Notes: generated from the letters alone by a model not told the origin. Shown: positions 12,714-24,425, counted from the first letter of the stretch. The stretch is 64,000 bases of DNA from Capsicum annuum (GCF_002878395.1 NC_061120.1:116238705-116302704), one strand, 5' to 3'. Made by a program: numbers and translations.

Positions 12714-13850
12714 TGTAACACCCCAATTTTCTGAATCGGAATGCTATACGGTGCTCATGACCTCGAGGGACCATAAGCTAAACCATGACTGATATCTATA
12801 CCTGTACACTGCATATATAACGTAATTATGCAGAAACATGAACATATTGGCCATAAGGTTACACTGAATAAAGAATCTGTCAAAACATAATATCCATATG
12901 GGTGAAAGATACCCAAAACAACTGAAAACTGAATCAAATCTGAGCATAAGTCTGAATACTGAATCTGAAAGCCTCTAAGTACTATCTGAATAAGGAGTTA
13001 AAGGAATATGTCTCCAACTAACTCCGTAAACTGATAACTAGCTAAAATAATAATGACCAAATCAAATCATATTGTCCTCGAATGAAGAGGACTCACTGAA
13101 TCTCTGCGAATGGAAATGCTACTGCTACTGCTGGTCTGGAGCTCGTGTCTCTGAACCTATGGTGTAACATAAAAATAAAGCACCATAGCGCAAATGCATC
13201 AGTACAACTGGAGTATTGAGTATATGAGTAAGGTTGGCTAATGAAAAGGGTTTACATGCATGAACAATGCTAACTGTCTGACTGATATGAATGTAAGAGT
13301 ACAGACATACATACATAGTAACTAAAATTGTGTGTGCATGATAGCTAGTCCTGTATGCTAATACATGGTTTACTGATGGATAACATGACAGATACTAAAT
13401 TTCTTATAATATGGGCAACTGTATCTGATAATCCTGAATCTGATGGAACTATCTGAGTTTCGTACTGTAACTGAGTCTCACTGTATCTGACAGTCCTGAT
13501 ATACTAAAATCTGAAGACCTATCTGAGTTCTTTTACTGAGACTGATTCTGAAACTGTGGGAGGTATTTCTTTAACTGACATACCCCATGTATACATTACA
13601 GCTAAGTTGGGGTCTAATCTCTGCCCCAACTAGAGGGGTGTCAATATTGTTCCACTAGTAAGAACGGTTGTGAGTGACCCTTATCTGGCAGGTACTCAAA
13701 GTGAGAACGGTGGGACCCTAAACTGACAGGTTAAGCCACCTCATTAACCCTAATCTAATAGGCTAAGATATTTCAACCTACATTGGCTACGTAGTTCTGG
13801 AACACAAGGATGACTGCTAAGAATTACACCCAAAAACTGGTAGGTGAGTC
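12714..13850 (-). repeat. Truncated minus-strand family B LTR (copy B7)
   Basis: The plus strand opens TGTAACACCCCAATTTTC, the reverse complement of the family's GGGGTGTTACA ending. The reverse complement of 13560-13850 reads like B5 44030-44290: the CACCTACCAG, GTAGCCAATGTAGG and TTGGGGCAGAG...GACCCCAA passages. Only about the last 1.1 kb of the LTR is present. At about 13841-13860 it joins plus-strand integrase sequence, and CTGGTAGGTGAGTCCCC fits both sides, so the breakpoint is ambiguous. Confidence 0.7.
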
Positions 13851-14937
13851 CCCATGCTGGAGTTCAGTATTCCTACCTAGAAGTGAGAAAAAGTAAACAT
13901 GCAATTTGTGATGGGTTTGCGTCGTACTAGTCACCAACATGATTTTGTTTAGGTCAATATAGGCGGGTAGCTCATTTTCTACCCGTCCATACCTCTTATT
14001 TAGCCGAGGATTATGCCTAACTCTATATCTGGGAGTTGGTCAGATTGCACAGTGTTCCATTTCCATTATCTCGAATAGAGGTACCTAGATCACCTCTTAT
14101 TTTTGTAAGGCATTCCAAAAGGGTCTTGGTACCCCAGTTTATCTCAGTACAACCTTTAACCCTTATATAGATGGTCAAATAAAAAGGACCATTCGGACTT
14201 TAGAAGATATACTACAAGTATGTATGATAGACTTTAAAGGTAGTTGGGATGACCACTTGCCTTTGATTGAATTTGCATATAACAATAGCTATCATTCATG
14301 AATTTAGATGGCTTTATTTGAGGTGCTTTATGGGAGGAGGTGTAGATCACTTATTAGTTTGTTTGAAGTGGGTGAGGCTGCAGTGATAAGGCCTTACTTG
14401 GTATTTGATACATTAGAGAAAGTTCAGTTGATCAGGGAAAGACTTAAGATAGCTCAAAGCCAACAGAAATCATACACAGATGTACTCAGATAGGATCTCG
14501 AGTTGGAGATTGGGGATTTTGTATATTTGAAAATCTCTGCTATAAAAGGAGTGAAGAGGTTTGTCAAGAAGGGGAAACTCAAACCCCGAAATATCAGTCC
14601 TTACTGAATTCTCAGTCGTTTCTGAAAGGTAGATTACAAGCTTCAGTTGTCTTCAGACTTGCTTCAGTTCATCTAGTGTTCTATGTCTCCTTGCTTAAAA
14701 TATGCATAGGTGACCCAGCAGCCATAGTCCCTATAGAGGGCATATATATTCAGAACAATCTCTCTTATGAACAGAACCTAGTCAAAATTCTTAATTATCA
14801 GATTTGAAGACTGAGGAACAAAGAAGTCCCTTTAGTCAAAGTCCTTGATGGAATCAGTCCGTTGAGTGAGATACTTGGGAAGAAGTGGCAGACATGTGGA
14901 CAAAGTATCCTCACCTCTTCTCGTAAACTCAGACTCA
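13850..14937 (+). pseudogene. Integrase and chromodomain remnant of family B pol
   Basis: The stretch aligns base by base with the integrase of the element at 21830-32183: the FVMG passage (for MDFVIG) at about 13905, SYLAEDYA-like text at 13980-14010, FAYNNSYH at about 14270, GRRCRSLISLFEVGEA in 14330-14390, and the tail with HVSL, GDPAA and ILNY to about 14935. Two catalytic acids of the D,D,E triad are changed: the second Asp in the SDRGTQF motif reads Asn, and the Glu in the DGQAERTI motif reads Lys, both by G-to-A type changes. Stops and frameshifts are frequent. The frame at 14308-14493 is the longest surviving piece. Dead copy. Confidence 0.8.
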
Positions 14938-15292
14938 ACCCAAGGTAACATTTTTCTTTGAATTATTCATTCTCATATTCAGATAAAGCTACCAACTTGG
15001 TATCAATTAACATTGTATATACATTTATGCATTCATGAATCAGTTCAATCTTGTGCTCATGCATCATACATGCATGTCTAGTATATAAACTCAGATCAGT
15101 AATCACATTCATGCATTCATGAATCATGTTCAGCTATGTACTCATGCATTAAATATGCATATTCAGTATGATAATTCCATATAACAGTAAGTTTAGTCAT
15201 GAAGTCATGCTTCAGTTGTGTATATCCAGTGTCTAAATCCAGTCTATCAGTATTCTCAGTTTAATTAGTTTCATTTAGGGATGAATGTTCCT
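14938..15292 (+). other. Spacer between pol and 3' LTR, CATGCA-rich
   Basis: Non-coding. It contains repeated CATGCAT and TCATGCATTCATGAATCA-type words at about 15025-15165, also seen in the equivalent spacer at 29330-29500. Confidence 0.55.
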
Positions 15293-15300
15293 AAGGGGGA
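15293..15300 (+). other. Polypurine tract before LTR B2
   Basis: AAGGGGGA after GGGATGAATGTTCCT and before GATAT and the LTR. Best-preserved tract of family B in the window. Confidence 0.85.
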
Positions 15301-15305
15301 GATAT

Positions 15306-17746
15306 TTTAAGATCCCGCAAAATCCTAAGCTTAACTCAATCTTTTAAGCTTTCTAAGGGGTCCAAGACTTAGAAAATTTTAGCTAATTATTCAAAATTAG
15401 TGTCATTTTGGCCTTCATAAGTTGGCACCTTTATTTCACGGCCTATATAACTGTCAATCTTCAGGTTAATTCATGATCACGAATGTCAGTAGGTATTCTC
15501 GAATGAGTTTTGTATTTTTCAGACTTCATTTGAACCACGTTTAGGAATCCAAAATAGAGTATCGACGTGATCTCGATGCGGTATGGTGGCCATCACGTCG
15601 ATCAATATTTTCCTTATCTCCTAATGGCAATTTCTACTGAACCACTGCAGACTCAATGCAGCACTTTGGTCTGCACGTCGTTAGTTCAGTTTTTAGTCAT
15701 TAAAAAACCACATCCTCAAGGTAATAGGGTCTTTTTCCCATGTTTATCTGCGCCCAAAAAACAAGGTTAAGCCCCTTTAGAGGCTAAATTCGTTCATTAT
15801 ACTCAAATTTCTCTAGAATAGAAACCCTAGGTAGATCAATTTCAAATCAAAAACTCAGGAAACCACCACCAATCTATAAGAATTTAGGCATTAAGGTATG
15901 TCAAGTGTTCATCCAAGGGTTCCTTCCACCCTTGGAGTCCAATAGTCTCTTTTAAACCTCAATTAGCTTTATTTCATGCTTTCCATGATTTGGATTCAAG
16001 TGTATTCATGATTATAATATTGATTGAATTTCTATTCCATGATTAAGTGAAATATTTATGTAAAAACAACTATTATGTATGTAGTATCATGTGAATTCAT
16101 CTTAAAGTCTTGTAATTGTGATGCTCATGTGTTGATTAGTACTATATGCATATTCAATGCTTTCCAAGTGTTTGATGAATTATTCATGAGAATTAAATAA
16201 TGAAATTATATCATGTTAGCATGTATTCAAGTGTTTGCCAAAATGTCCCAAATGAATGAATGATGATCAAGTACTTATTTATCATTTTTCAAGATTGTGC
16301 CATGTCTTATAATTTATGTTATCGAGTCCTCAGGAATACCCAAAAATTTAGATGATTACCTAGAGCCATGGTAAATCTTAGGATAGTATTAGTCATGCCA
16401 TGATCAGTAGTACTCTCAGTTAGTTACAGAACTCAGGAAAAAGCTCAATAGTCGCAGTCTAAGTTTTGTCCAGTTCAGTATTCAGTTCAAGCCACAGTAA
16501 ATTCAGCTAGTTAACAAAATTTAGTAGTATTCCGCCAGTCTATGAAACTCAGTAACTCAATCAAGTTCAGCTAGACAGTATAATCAGTAACAGTTCAGTC
16601 AAGCCTAGTATGAACTAGAAATCAATTTAGTATCTATTCAGTTTAGAGTAGGATTCAACACCGAGTTAATCCAGGGATGGGGGCATTCCTTCTATCAGAA
16701 GATTTTACCCTTAGTAGAAATCCCTGTATTATAGAACTACATAGCCAACGTAGGTTGACATATCTTTCTAACAGATATTTTGAGGGTTCATATATCTTAT
16801 TCGAGTTTTCCTGCCAACGAGGGCTGATGAAAGAGCTTCCTATCAGAGAGGGTTAACTCACAACTTGTATTTACCCATGGCATAGTACTAATACCCTTCT
16901 AACTGGGGTTATAGTTTAGACCCCAATCTATTTAGAAAGGGGCATGTCGGTTAGATAATTAACCCCCACAGTCTTAGTTTTAGTTCCAGTCTCAGAATAG
17001 AACCCAGTTTAGTTCTATAGATTTAGGACTATCAGATATAGTCACTCGGTTTAGTATGGAACTCAGTATAGTTGTACAGGATCAAGACTTTCAGATATAG
17101 TCACTCAGTTATCAGCTATACAGTATCAGTAACTCAGAACTCAGTATCCAGTGTTATCACGATCTCAATTATAGATTATGTATTCACGCAGTACTCTTAC
17201 TTAGTTATAATTATGTCATTTAGTTAGTATTGTTCATGCCTATGATCTCATGCATTTCAGCCTACCGCACTTAGCATACCAGTATATTCAAAGTACTGAC
17301 GCATACTTTTCTCTTATGCTATGATGTCTTATATCAGAAGTTCAGACGCACGAACTCCCAATCATCCCTAGAAGTTATAGATATTTAGCAGTCAGAGTTA
17401 GTGGTGAGTCCTTATAGTTTGAGGAAATGATTATTATTTTAGCATTTCAATGTTATTTCAGTAGCCAGAATTAGTTGGGGACTTGTCCCATCAACTCCAT
17501 ATTTTAGATAGTTTAGAGGCTTTTCATACTAGAGTATTTTTAGAAAAATGTTTTAGTTTTGGTATTATTATGCCACATTCAGTCTTATTTCAGTATTGAA
17601 TCTTATGGCATGTTTTTTGCCTAATTTATGCATATTACAGTATTATTATTCAATTGTTGCAGCAGGTACTAGTCATGGGTTAGCTTGTGGTCCTTCAGGA
17701 TTATGAGCACCATGTAACATCTGGGGTACAGACTCGGAGCATTACA
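15306..17746 (+). repeat. Family B 3' LTR (copy B2)
   Basis: The 2441-bp LTR starts TTTAAGATCCCGC (decayed TGTAAGACCC) and ends GGAGCATTACA. It has the conserved donor-like AAG/GTATGT at 15896, the hairpin at 15912-15936, the GGGGT/ACCCC hairpin at 16904-16925, and the spaced CTGCCAGA-GAGGGT repeats. A CpG-containing inverted block, GACGTGATC to CATCACGTC, lies at 15560-15605. Confidence 0.85.
15896..15936 (+). promoter_or_regulatory. Splice-donor-like motif plus hairpin in LTR B2
   Basis: GTATGT begins at 15896 after TTAAG. Arms TCCAAGGGT (15912-15920) and ACCCTTGGA (15928-15936) are perfectly complementary around the loop TCCTTCC. Confidence 0.55.
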
Positions 17747-17849
17747 GTAGTCCAAAGAGGTCTTTGGTGGATTAACCACCCCATACTTGTCCCCTTAAAT
17801 AACGTTAATCATATATAAATCGTTATATTAGACCTTACATTAGGTGCTT

Positions 17850-18200
17850 TGTAAACATCAAATACCACCTCTTCTTTCTTTACCCTTATTTTGAGCGTGC
17901 CTTCTCTAACATCAATCATGGCTCCTCCAGTTGCTAAAAATTGATGCCTCAAGATGATTAGTATCTGTTCATCCCCCTTAAAATCAAGAATAATAAAGTC
18001 AGTAGGGATAATGAATTTAACAACCTTTATGAGGACGTCCTCTATTTTTCGTTACGGATGAGCTATGATTTCATTTTCCAACTGAAGAAGCACGGAGCTT
18101 GGTCTAGGTTTCCCAAGATCCTATGTATTAAATAGAGATAGGGGAATCAAGTTGATGTTTGCCCCTAAATCACTCAGAGCATGGACCATTTTACTATTAC
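17850..18200 (-). pseudogene. Athila-type aspartic protease remnant
   Basis: The minus strand reads VHALSDLGANINLIPLSL at about 18185-18130, with the DLGA active-site form typical of Athila proteases (Asp preserved), then LGKPRPSSVLLQLEN, then KIEDVLIKVVKFI and a DFIILDFK passage, ending near GTLKIRVKKEEVVFDVYK. Such proteases cut the Gag-Pol polyprotein. A few stops (such as one after FNT) make it a pseudogene. It lies downstream of gag in the usual order. Confidence 0.75.
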
Positions 18201-18689
18201 TAATTTGAATAGGGAGAGTGAACCTCCCTAGGTCTTTGAGCTTTGTTGCTTATTTTGAGTGACCATTAAACTACACTCTTCAGTGAGTGTTATTGCTCCT
18301 ATATGTTGCAATTTTACCTTATTAGCAATCACCTTTCTTAATTAGTTAGCATACTTTGGCATACCCTATAAAATCTTTAACCAAGGTAAGTTACTGTAAA
18401 GCTCTCTGAATGTGTCAAAGAACTTCTTAAGGATTGCATCCTCCTTTGCTTTAGTTTTCCACTGAGGGGAGGGAAGTGGTGGCATCTTCTTCACTTCTTC
18501 TATAATAACTTTTTCTTTAAATTACTCAGAACCTTGATTTTTTACTAACTTCTTAATTTATCTCTTCAGTCACCACATCTGCCACTTTAGTTGCTTTTGG
18601 AGGTTCTCTTTGAAGCTCTTTACTACTCCTCAAGGTGATTTCCATGGCTTATTTTGGATTTTTTGTGTCACTTGGAAACCCACCTTAAG

Positions 18690-19935
18690 GCATGGTATTC
18701 TTTTCCTTTTGTGACTTCGCTAACTGTAGCTCCAAGCTTCTCAATGTTATTTGCCAATTTTTTACATCTGCGGGCGACTGTGTCTGATTAGATAGAACCT
18801 TCTTCACCATCCCTTCTATGTTGCTAGTTGACTGATTTGGCTGAGCTTGTTTTTGCTGATATTTTTGTTGTTGGGCGGCCCATGGCTGATTTTGTGGCAG
18901 AGTATGCTTTTTGTAAACATTTTCGTATTTATGTCTTTAAGCATGGCCTATAAACATCACCAATTCCTAATTTGATGCACCCATAGACGCTGTATTGTGA
19001 CTATTTCCACAAACTTTGCACCAACCTATAACTTATTGGATTGCATTAACTATGGCTGGAAGTTTTGCTACTCCAAGCTTCAGACTTCTAATTTGATTTT
19101 GCAACGTTGAGATCTATGCAGATATGGCACTAAATTGATCAACCTCCAACACTCCTGCAATTCTCTTTCTATCACTCCTCGATTCTGAATGCCATTCTGG
19201 ATTCCCTTAAGCAATGAGGTTTAATAAGGTATACATCTCATTCTTAAGAGTTTGATGACCGACAACTGAATCTAACAATATTTTTGTATTGTGGTCAAGA
19301 GCCTCATTGGACTTTTGATGGTGCGGATAGTCCTGTAGAAGTTCTTTGAACTGATCCTAAGCATCATAGAGGTTATCATCTGGTTTCTATCTCAATGCAA
19401 AGTCTCGCAGTCTTACCAGACGAAAATAACCAAATGCAGAATTTTTTGGCCATATCATCCCATGATGTGATTGATTTTGCCAGCTCCACAATCAATAACT
19501 TTTTTTCTTCCCCAATCAGTGAAAAGGGGAAAGACATTATCCTTACATAATCTGCATTCACACCCGTAGGAATGAATGTATCACTGATTTCCGAAAAAAT
19601 TCAGAAGTGGACTTGTGGATCATCGTGTGAAAGCCCAGTGAACTATCCACTCCTAATCAAAAGCTACAACATATTTTGTTTAAGCTCGAAATTGCCTCCA
19701 GTTGCCAACTTCTAAAATGGAGAGGTCAATTTGGTTGGAAGTGGAATTGCCACTTCCCTCACTGTCCAGTAGGCTAATTGTTCTTCAGCCAATGGATTCG
19801 GAATTACTTGGTCTTCTTTTTTTTTTTGGGATATGTGGAAGACATATTGCATCTCTACTGAGTTGATTGAAGTGTTATTCATGTTTGGGACTTGGTTCCA
19901 CAAAATTTGTATCCCTTGCCAGCTTACTAACCTTT
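18690..19935 (-). pseudogene. Athila-type gag remnant
   Basis: The minus-strand pieces come in the order of an Athila Gag. An N-terminal start is near 19930 (MWNQVPNMNN at 19903). The capsid-like motif RIMSFPFSLIGEEKK...SITSWDDMAKKF lies in 19376-19561, with the KTARL that normally follows. A zinc-knuckle-like CKVCGNSH with its last Cys lost is near 19010. A glutamine-rich tail (PQNQPWAAQQQKYQQKQAQ) runs about 18900-18840, then SPADVKNWQITLRSLELQL. Gag forms the virus-like particle. Multiple frames are needed to read it, so it is not functional. Confidence 0.75.
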
Positions 19936-20031
19936 TAACCTATTTCTTGTAAGTAAACAACAAGACCAAGCATAAAAGCATAAAATAAATCTAAAAAGCA
20001 TGACTAAAATAAACAGTTTCAAAAATACAAG

Positions 20032-20049
20032 TCCCTGGCAATGGCGCCA
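20032..20049 (-). other. Primer binding site, TGGCGCC type (tRNA-Asp class)
   Basis: The minus strand reads TGGCGCCATTGCCAGGGA, close to the TGGCGCCGTTGCCGGGGA site of Athila-group elements (two differences). It lies six bases from the LTR end. Confidence 0.85.
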
Positions 20050-20055
20050 AAAACA

Positions 20056-21743
20056 TGACAGAACCCTAGCCTACATGCAAGTGTATGTTGTCTTATCAAG
20101 TAGTAAAGTCTCCTTCAAGAAGCCAAGTATTGATCCCACAGAGACTTGATTCACAATAATTTTATTTTAGTTCACAATTTTGATTTATTTGATGCAAGCG
20201 TAACTAAAAAAAGAGTTTGTAATTTATAACTCAATAAAAGTAAACATTGTGTAAAGTACAGATTTTGAAACTATAAATAGGAGAAAACTCAGGGTTAAAG
20301 CACTTTCGAACAGTCATACTATGTTATTAAACTTCATTTGTTAACTTTCTTATATTGGTTGTAGATTCGTAGGGTTAAGTTCATGATTATGGTTTACCAA
20401 CCTCTAATCCTTTACCTAAGTTAAACCTTACAACTACATTGTTAAGCGAGGATGTAATGGTCCTGTTAAGTACTTTAAGCTAACATCTTACATTTGAATC
20501 AAGTAAAACATCTAAGTACATCCCTGTCCTAGATAGTAATTTGAATTCCTTATTTCATAAAGAAATACAAACCATACTTTTTTTATTCCTATGTTTTATC
20601 TCCCTATTCTATCAAAAGGTGGATAATTGATATATTCTAAGGGTCGCAAATCCTTAAAATAGTCATAGTCATATTCTTGCCTTTAACCCTGGAAAGAGGG
20701 TTTTAGCCACTCATATTCATAACCAACATCCAAATAATTGTATGAATTATTAAAACCATAAATAAAACTAAGTTAAAGAAATAAAAACCTAAAAAGAAGT
20801 TGTGATAGCCTCCAATGTTGTTCCAATCAATCTAGGGATTCTAAGATTTCCAAAACGTGTTTTAAGACGTTACATTTATAGTAAACAAGTAAAAAAATGA
20901 CTTGGATTGATTTTCCACGTATTATTGTTATGCAAAGAAAAATTATCCCATTTTGTGTGCTCACCATTGAGTTGTATTGTGCTCAATGCTATTAAAGTGG
21001 TGTAATCATGTTGAGCTACTTTTTTTGGACAATTGTGATTTAAACTATCACTGCTGAGTGGTGGTTACCATTTTTGGACCCTTATGAATCAAATGGTGTG
21101 TATCACATGCCCATATTCCTCTCCCTACACCTTCACTCTCCTAATACATTTCATGTGTCCAAATTAAGTCTAAGTTGTCTATTGTGCTTCTGTGATTCAT
21201 TCCAAGCGTTTTTGAGTTGTTTCCACTTTATTTGAAGCTTGTATATCCTTCATATATCATCATAATCCATTAAAAAAGAATACTATAGTATAAACCACGA
21301 CCATTTATATCTCAAAATAACACAATATCCAAGATAGTGAATCAAAAACACGAGCTAAGCATAGGCTAAATTCAATTTGATCTTTAACTCATTGTTTTGA
21401 CTATTTTCTTGATAAAATTGACCCTTGAACATTATAAACAAGTTGTTTCACATATAAATACATAATAAAAACATGATTAACTCATTAAAACACATTAGAA
21501 CCGAATACAAGAGACAAGACAAACACCTAGCTCAAGCTAGTGACACTAGTTTTCTCGGCTGAACTCAAAATTCTCAAATTGAATCAACACTCATCTGAAA
21601 ACACCCTTAAACATTGTAATCACATAAATGGACACATAAATCCTCAGTTATATAGTTATCAACACATATAGCATTGGAATCATCCTCAAAATAAGGCTAA
21701 AAAGGCTAGAATTGTACGCTAGAATGCATAAATACACCCAACA
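20056..21743 (-). repeat. Athila-like 5' LTR
   Basis: This is a 1688-bp unit that on the minus strand starts TGTTGGGTGTATTTATGC and ends GGGTTCTGTCA, next to the primer site. The right border is set by the switch to integrase sequence (KLGTGVKLS-like) at 21744. Confidence 0.7.
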
Positions 21744-21829
21744 TCACTAAGCTTAACTCCGGTACCCAACTTCTATAGAAAATACCAGTTAAAACAAGAG
21801 CTAAACTAGATACCTACATCAGAAATAAT
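21744..21829 (-). pseudogene. Integrase fragment of old element D, left piece
   Basis: The minus strand reads IISDVGI, stop, F, and later KLGTGVKLS, matching the ISDRGTQF...KGLGTxVxLS part of the integrase catalytic core that follows GVPVS. The preceding part lies across the inserted element at 32184-32500. The stretch includes the ATAAT target duplicate (21825-21829). The second catalytic Asp is retained; a stop replaces Gln. Confidence 0.7.
21825..21829. repeat. Target-site duplication, left copy (ATAAT)
   Basis: ATAAT before the 5' LTR matches ATAAT at 32184-32188 after the 3' LTR. Removing the element restores a continuous integrase reading across the site. Confidence 0.85.
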
Positions 21830-22309
21830 TTTAAGACCCCACAAAATTTCTAAACTTAATTCATCTTTTTAGGCTTGTCAAGGAGTTTCAGAGTTAGAAA
21901 ATTCTAGCTAAATTTCTAGACTTAGTTTATTTTTTTCCTTCGAATGTTGAAAATATCCTTTTGTGACCTTAATGTCCCTTATGGTCCACATATTTATTAA
22001 TTCAAGATCAGGAAGGTCAATAAGTGTTCCAGATAAGTTTTGGATTTTTTGAAACTCGTTTAGACCACATTTGGTGTCCCAAAATAGTGAACCAATGCGA
22101 TCTTGGTGAACTACATCACCTATCACAATGGTTAATGTTGTTGTAGGTTACCAGAGGAAAAACTGCTAAATTTTAGCACGATAATGGCGCGATGCATTAA
22201 GTATCACATTGATGCCATCGATGCCCCACGTCATCAATCGTGTTGATGCCCAGTTTTCAGTCATTAAATTTTTACATTTTTAAGGGAAAAAGGGTAAATT
22301 ACCCACCCC

Positions 22310-22318
22310 TATATAAGC
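22310..22318 (+). promoter_or_regulatory. TATA box of LTR B3
   Basis: CTATATAAG after a C-rich CCCACCC stretch. The identical word lies at the same distance (480 bases) from the start of LTR B4. Transcription would begin about 30 bases further on, near 22340. Confidence 0.65.
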
Positions 22319-22455
22319 CTATAACATGAGATTCTGCTAGGTTTTCACCAAAATATAGTTGTTTCTCTCAAATTCCCTTAAGAAAAAGTCTAGCGTTTTA
22401 AAATGTAGGTCCTAATCCAAGAGATTCCGTCGTTAATCTTCAAGAAACTTCTATA

Positions 22456-22500
22456 CAAGGTATGTCAAGTGCTCATTCATGGATTTCTTTCATCCATGAA
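22456..22500 (+). promoter_or_regulatory. Splice-donor-like motif plus hairpin in LTR B3
   Basis: CAAG/GTATGT has its GT at 22460-22461, close to a consensus 5' splice site. It is followed by arms TTCATGGAT (22476-22484) and ATCCATGAA (22492-22500), perfectly complementary around the loop TTCTTTC. It lies about 120 bases after the expected transcription start. Confidence 0.55.
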
Positions 22501-24413
22501 GGTTAAAAATCCACTTTTAAATGATAAATTTTGATTTTTATGTTGTGGATTGATTTTTGACCACTGTTATGTTGTCGTATGATTCCCAAGCTAGAATCTT
22601 TAATATGTTTTTGTGAAATTATGTCAATGTAAGGATTGAAATCGATGAAATCGAGTTGAATGAAGGAACTTTGATGTATTAATTGGATATTCATACCTAA
22701 GTCCTAAGTCATGCATCCTAGGTGTTTGATAAAATGCCTAAGAGAATTGAAATTACGCATATAGATCAATTATGACCTAAATGGTAAATGCATGCTTACC
22801 CTCATGTTCAAAATGTCTTCCATATTATTAATATGCAATGTATTTTCTTGATGGAATGTTCATGTGATTAGAGTGATGAAATCAATCTATGTTTATATGC
22901 ATTCCTATCCATGTACAAGATTATGATGATCATCTGCTTCATGAAATCCCTAACTCGTTGTATTATGAATTGTTGATATTGGTCATGTGTTCAAGAAGTA
23001 TGGTGTCTTGTCAGTTTCTTGCTATCGTGTCCTGGGGGTATTTAATACCGGACTATTTAGCTGTATGCCTAGAGCCAATGTCATGTTTTTAAGATACTCT
23101 CAGTCAACCCATGCTCAGTAGAATTCAGTCAGTCTCATGACTCAGGAAAACTTAGTAAACTCAGTAATCCCAGTAATCACAAAAATCTTAGTAGTTCAGT
23201 AATATAAATAGTATTTCATCAGTCAAAGGAGCTCAATGAAGTCATTCCAATTCAGTTTAGTTAATCATGTTTAGTTTCTATTCAGATTGGAGTAGGATTC
23301 AATACCGAGTGAACCCAATGATTTGAACACACACTGCCAGCAAAGGGTGTGATTCCTAGAAGTAATCTTTGTGTTCCAGAACTATGTAGCCAACATAGGT
23401 TGAGATATCAACACTGATAGTTGAGGGTTAATGAGGTTGATTTACACTATCAGATAAGGATCTCATAATTCTCTTATGGGGACACTGCCAGATGAGGGTC
23501 ACTCACAGCTTGTCTTTACCAGTGGTGCCACATTGACACCCTGCTAATTAGGGTTACATATTGGACCCCAAATCTATATAAAAAAGGGCATGTCAATTAG
23601 ATAACTACTTCCCACAGTCTCTATCTTAGTCTCAGTAAAGCAACTTAAATACTTCTTCAGATTCAGGACTGTTAGATACAATCAATCAGTTCAGTATAGA
23701 ACTCAGTTAGTTCCATCAGAATCGTGATTTTAAGACATAGTCTCTCAGTTAATAGTATATCAGTTATACAAAACTCATGCTATCAATATTCACACTTAGT
23801 AGTCATTATTTTCAGGATCTCATTTACAGTTACGTATTCATGCGTGTATTCTCACGTTCATGTTATTTTGTCAGTTAGTATTATTCATGCATATGAATCT
23901 TATGCATTTAGCCTACCTCACTTTGTATACCAATACATTCAGACATACTGACAGATACTTTTCTTCTATGCTATGGTGTTTTATACCATAGGTTCGGACT
24001 CTCAAGTTCTCGATTGCACTTAGCTTCGATTCAACCAGAAGAAGTAGATATTCAGTAAGTCCTCAGTATTTAAGGATATCATGATTATATCATTACTTCA
24101 TTTTTTTAGTTTTAGTAGATAGAGTTAGTTGGGGACATGTGCCATAAAATCCATAGTTTTCAGACGGTTTAGAGGCTTTCAGACTAGCATGTTCAGATAG
24201 TTTATTTATGTTTTGGTATTGACCTACCATATTTCCAGATGTTATGTTTTATCAGATATTTTAACATTATGGCCTTTCAACCTTTTATTCTGCATTTTAT
24301 AATATATTATGTAGTGCTCAGTTATAAATATCAGTCATGGGTTAGCTTGTGGTCCTTTGGGATCATCAGCACTGTGTAGCATCCAGGGAACCAGACTTGG
24401 GGTATTACAAACT

Positions 24414-24425
24414 TGGTATCAGAGC
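24414..24425 (+). other. Primer binding site (tRNA-iMet)
   Basis: TGGTATCAGAGC, a perfect match to the complement of the plant initiator-Met tRNA end, four bases after the LTR. It starts minus-strand DNA synthesis. Confidence 0.92.

Larger units (their letters stand above)
13850..17746 (+). mobile_element. 3' half of a family B chromovirus
   Basis: This runs from mid-integrase through chromodomain, spacer, polypurine tract and 3' LTR. The 5' half (LTR, gag, protease, RT) is missing, replaced by an inverted LTR fragment. The right end abuts Athila-like sequence at 17747, following GTAGT, a candidate target duplication whose partner is not in the window. Confidence 0.75.
17747..21743 (-). mobile_element. 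Athila-like element, 5' part (LTR, PBS, gag, protease)
   Basis: On the minus strand, from right to left, it has a TG...CA LTR, a TGGCGCC-type primer site, a gag region and an aspartic protease, and then it is cut off by the family B 3' LTR. RT, integrase and the second LTR are missing. The primer site and the gag and protease wording place it in the Athila group of Ty3/gypsy elements, not with the chromoviruses. Its LTR begins inside an integrase of element D (21744 onward), so D is older. Confidence 0.75.
21830..24409 (+). repeat. 5' LTR (copy B3)
   Basis: It starts TTTAAGACCCC (decayed TGTAAGACCC) and ends CTTGGGGTATTACA, followed by the primer site. It is the same length as B4. It holds a TATA box 480 bases in, a donor-like motif and hairpin about 630 bases in, and the array of CACTGCCAG-type repeats at 23332-23500. 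Confidence 0.9.

Noticed and set aside
12744..12947. Two overlapping minus-strand frames of 60-67 residues
   Set aside because: Inside the truncated family B LTR; LTRs of this family do not code there in other copies.
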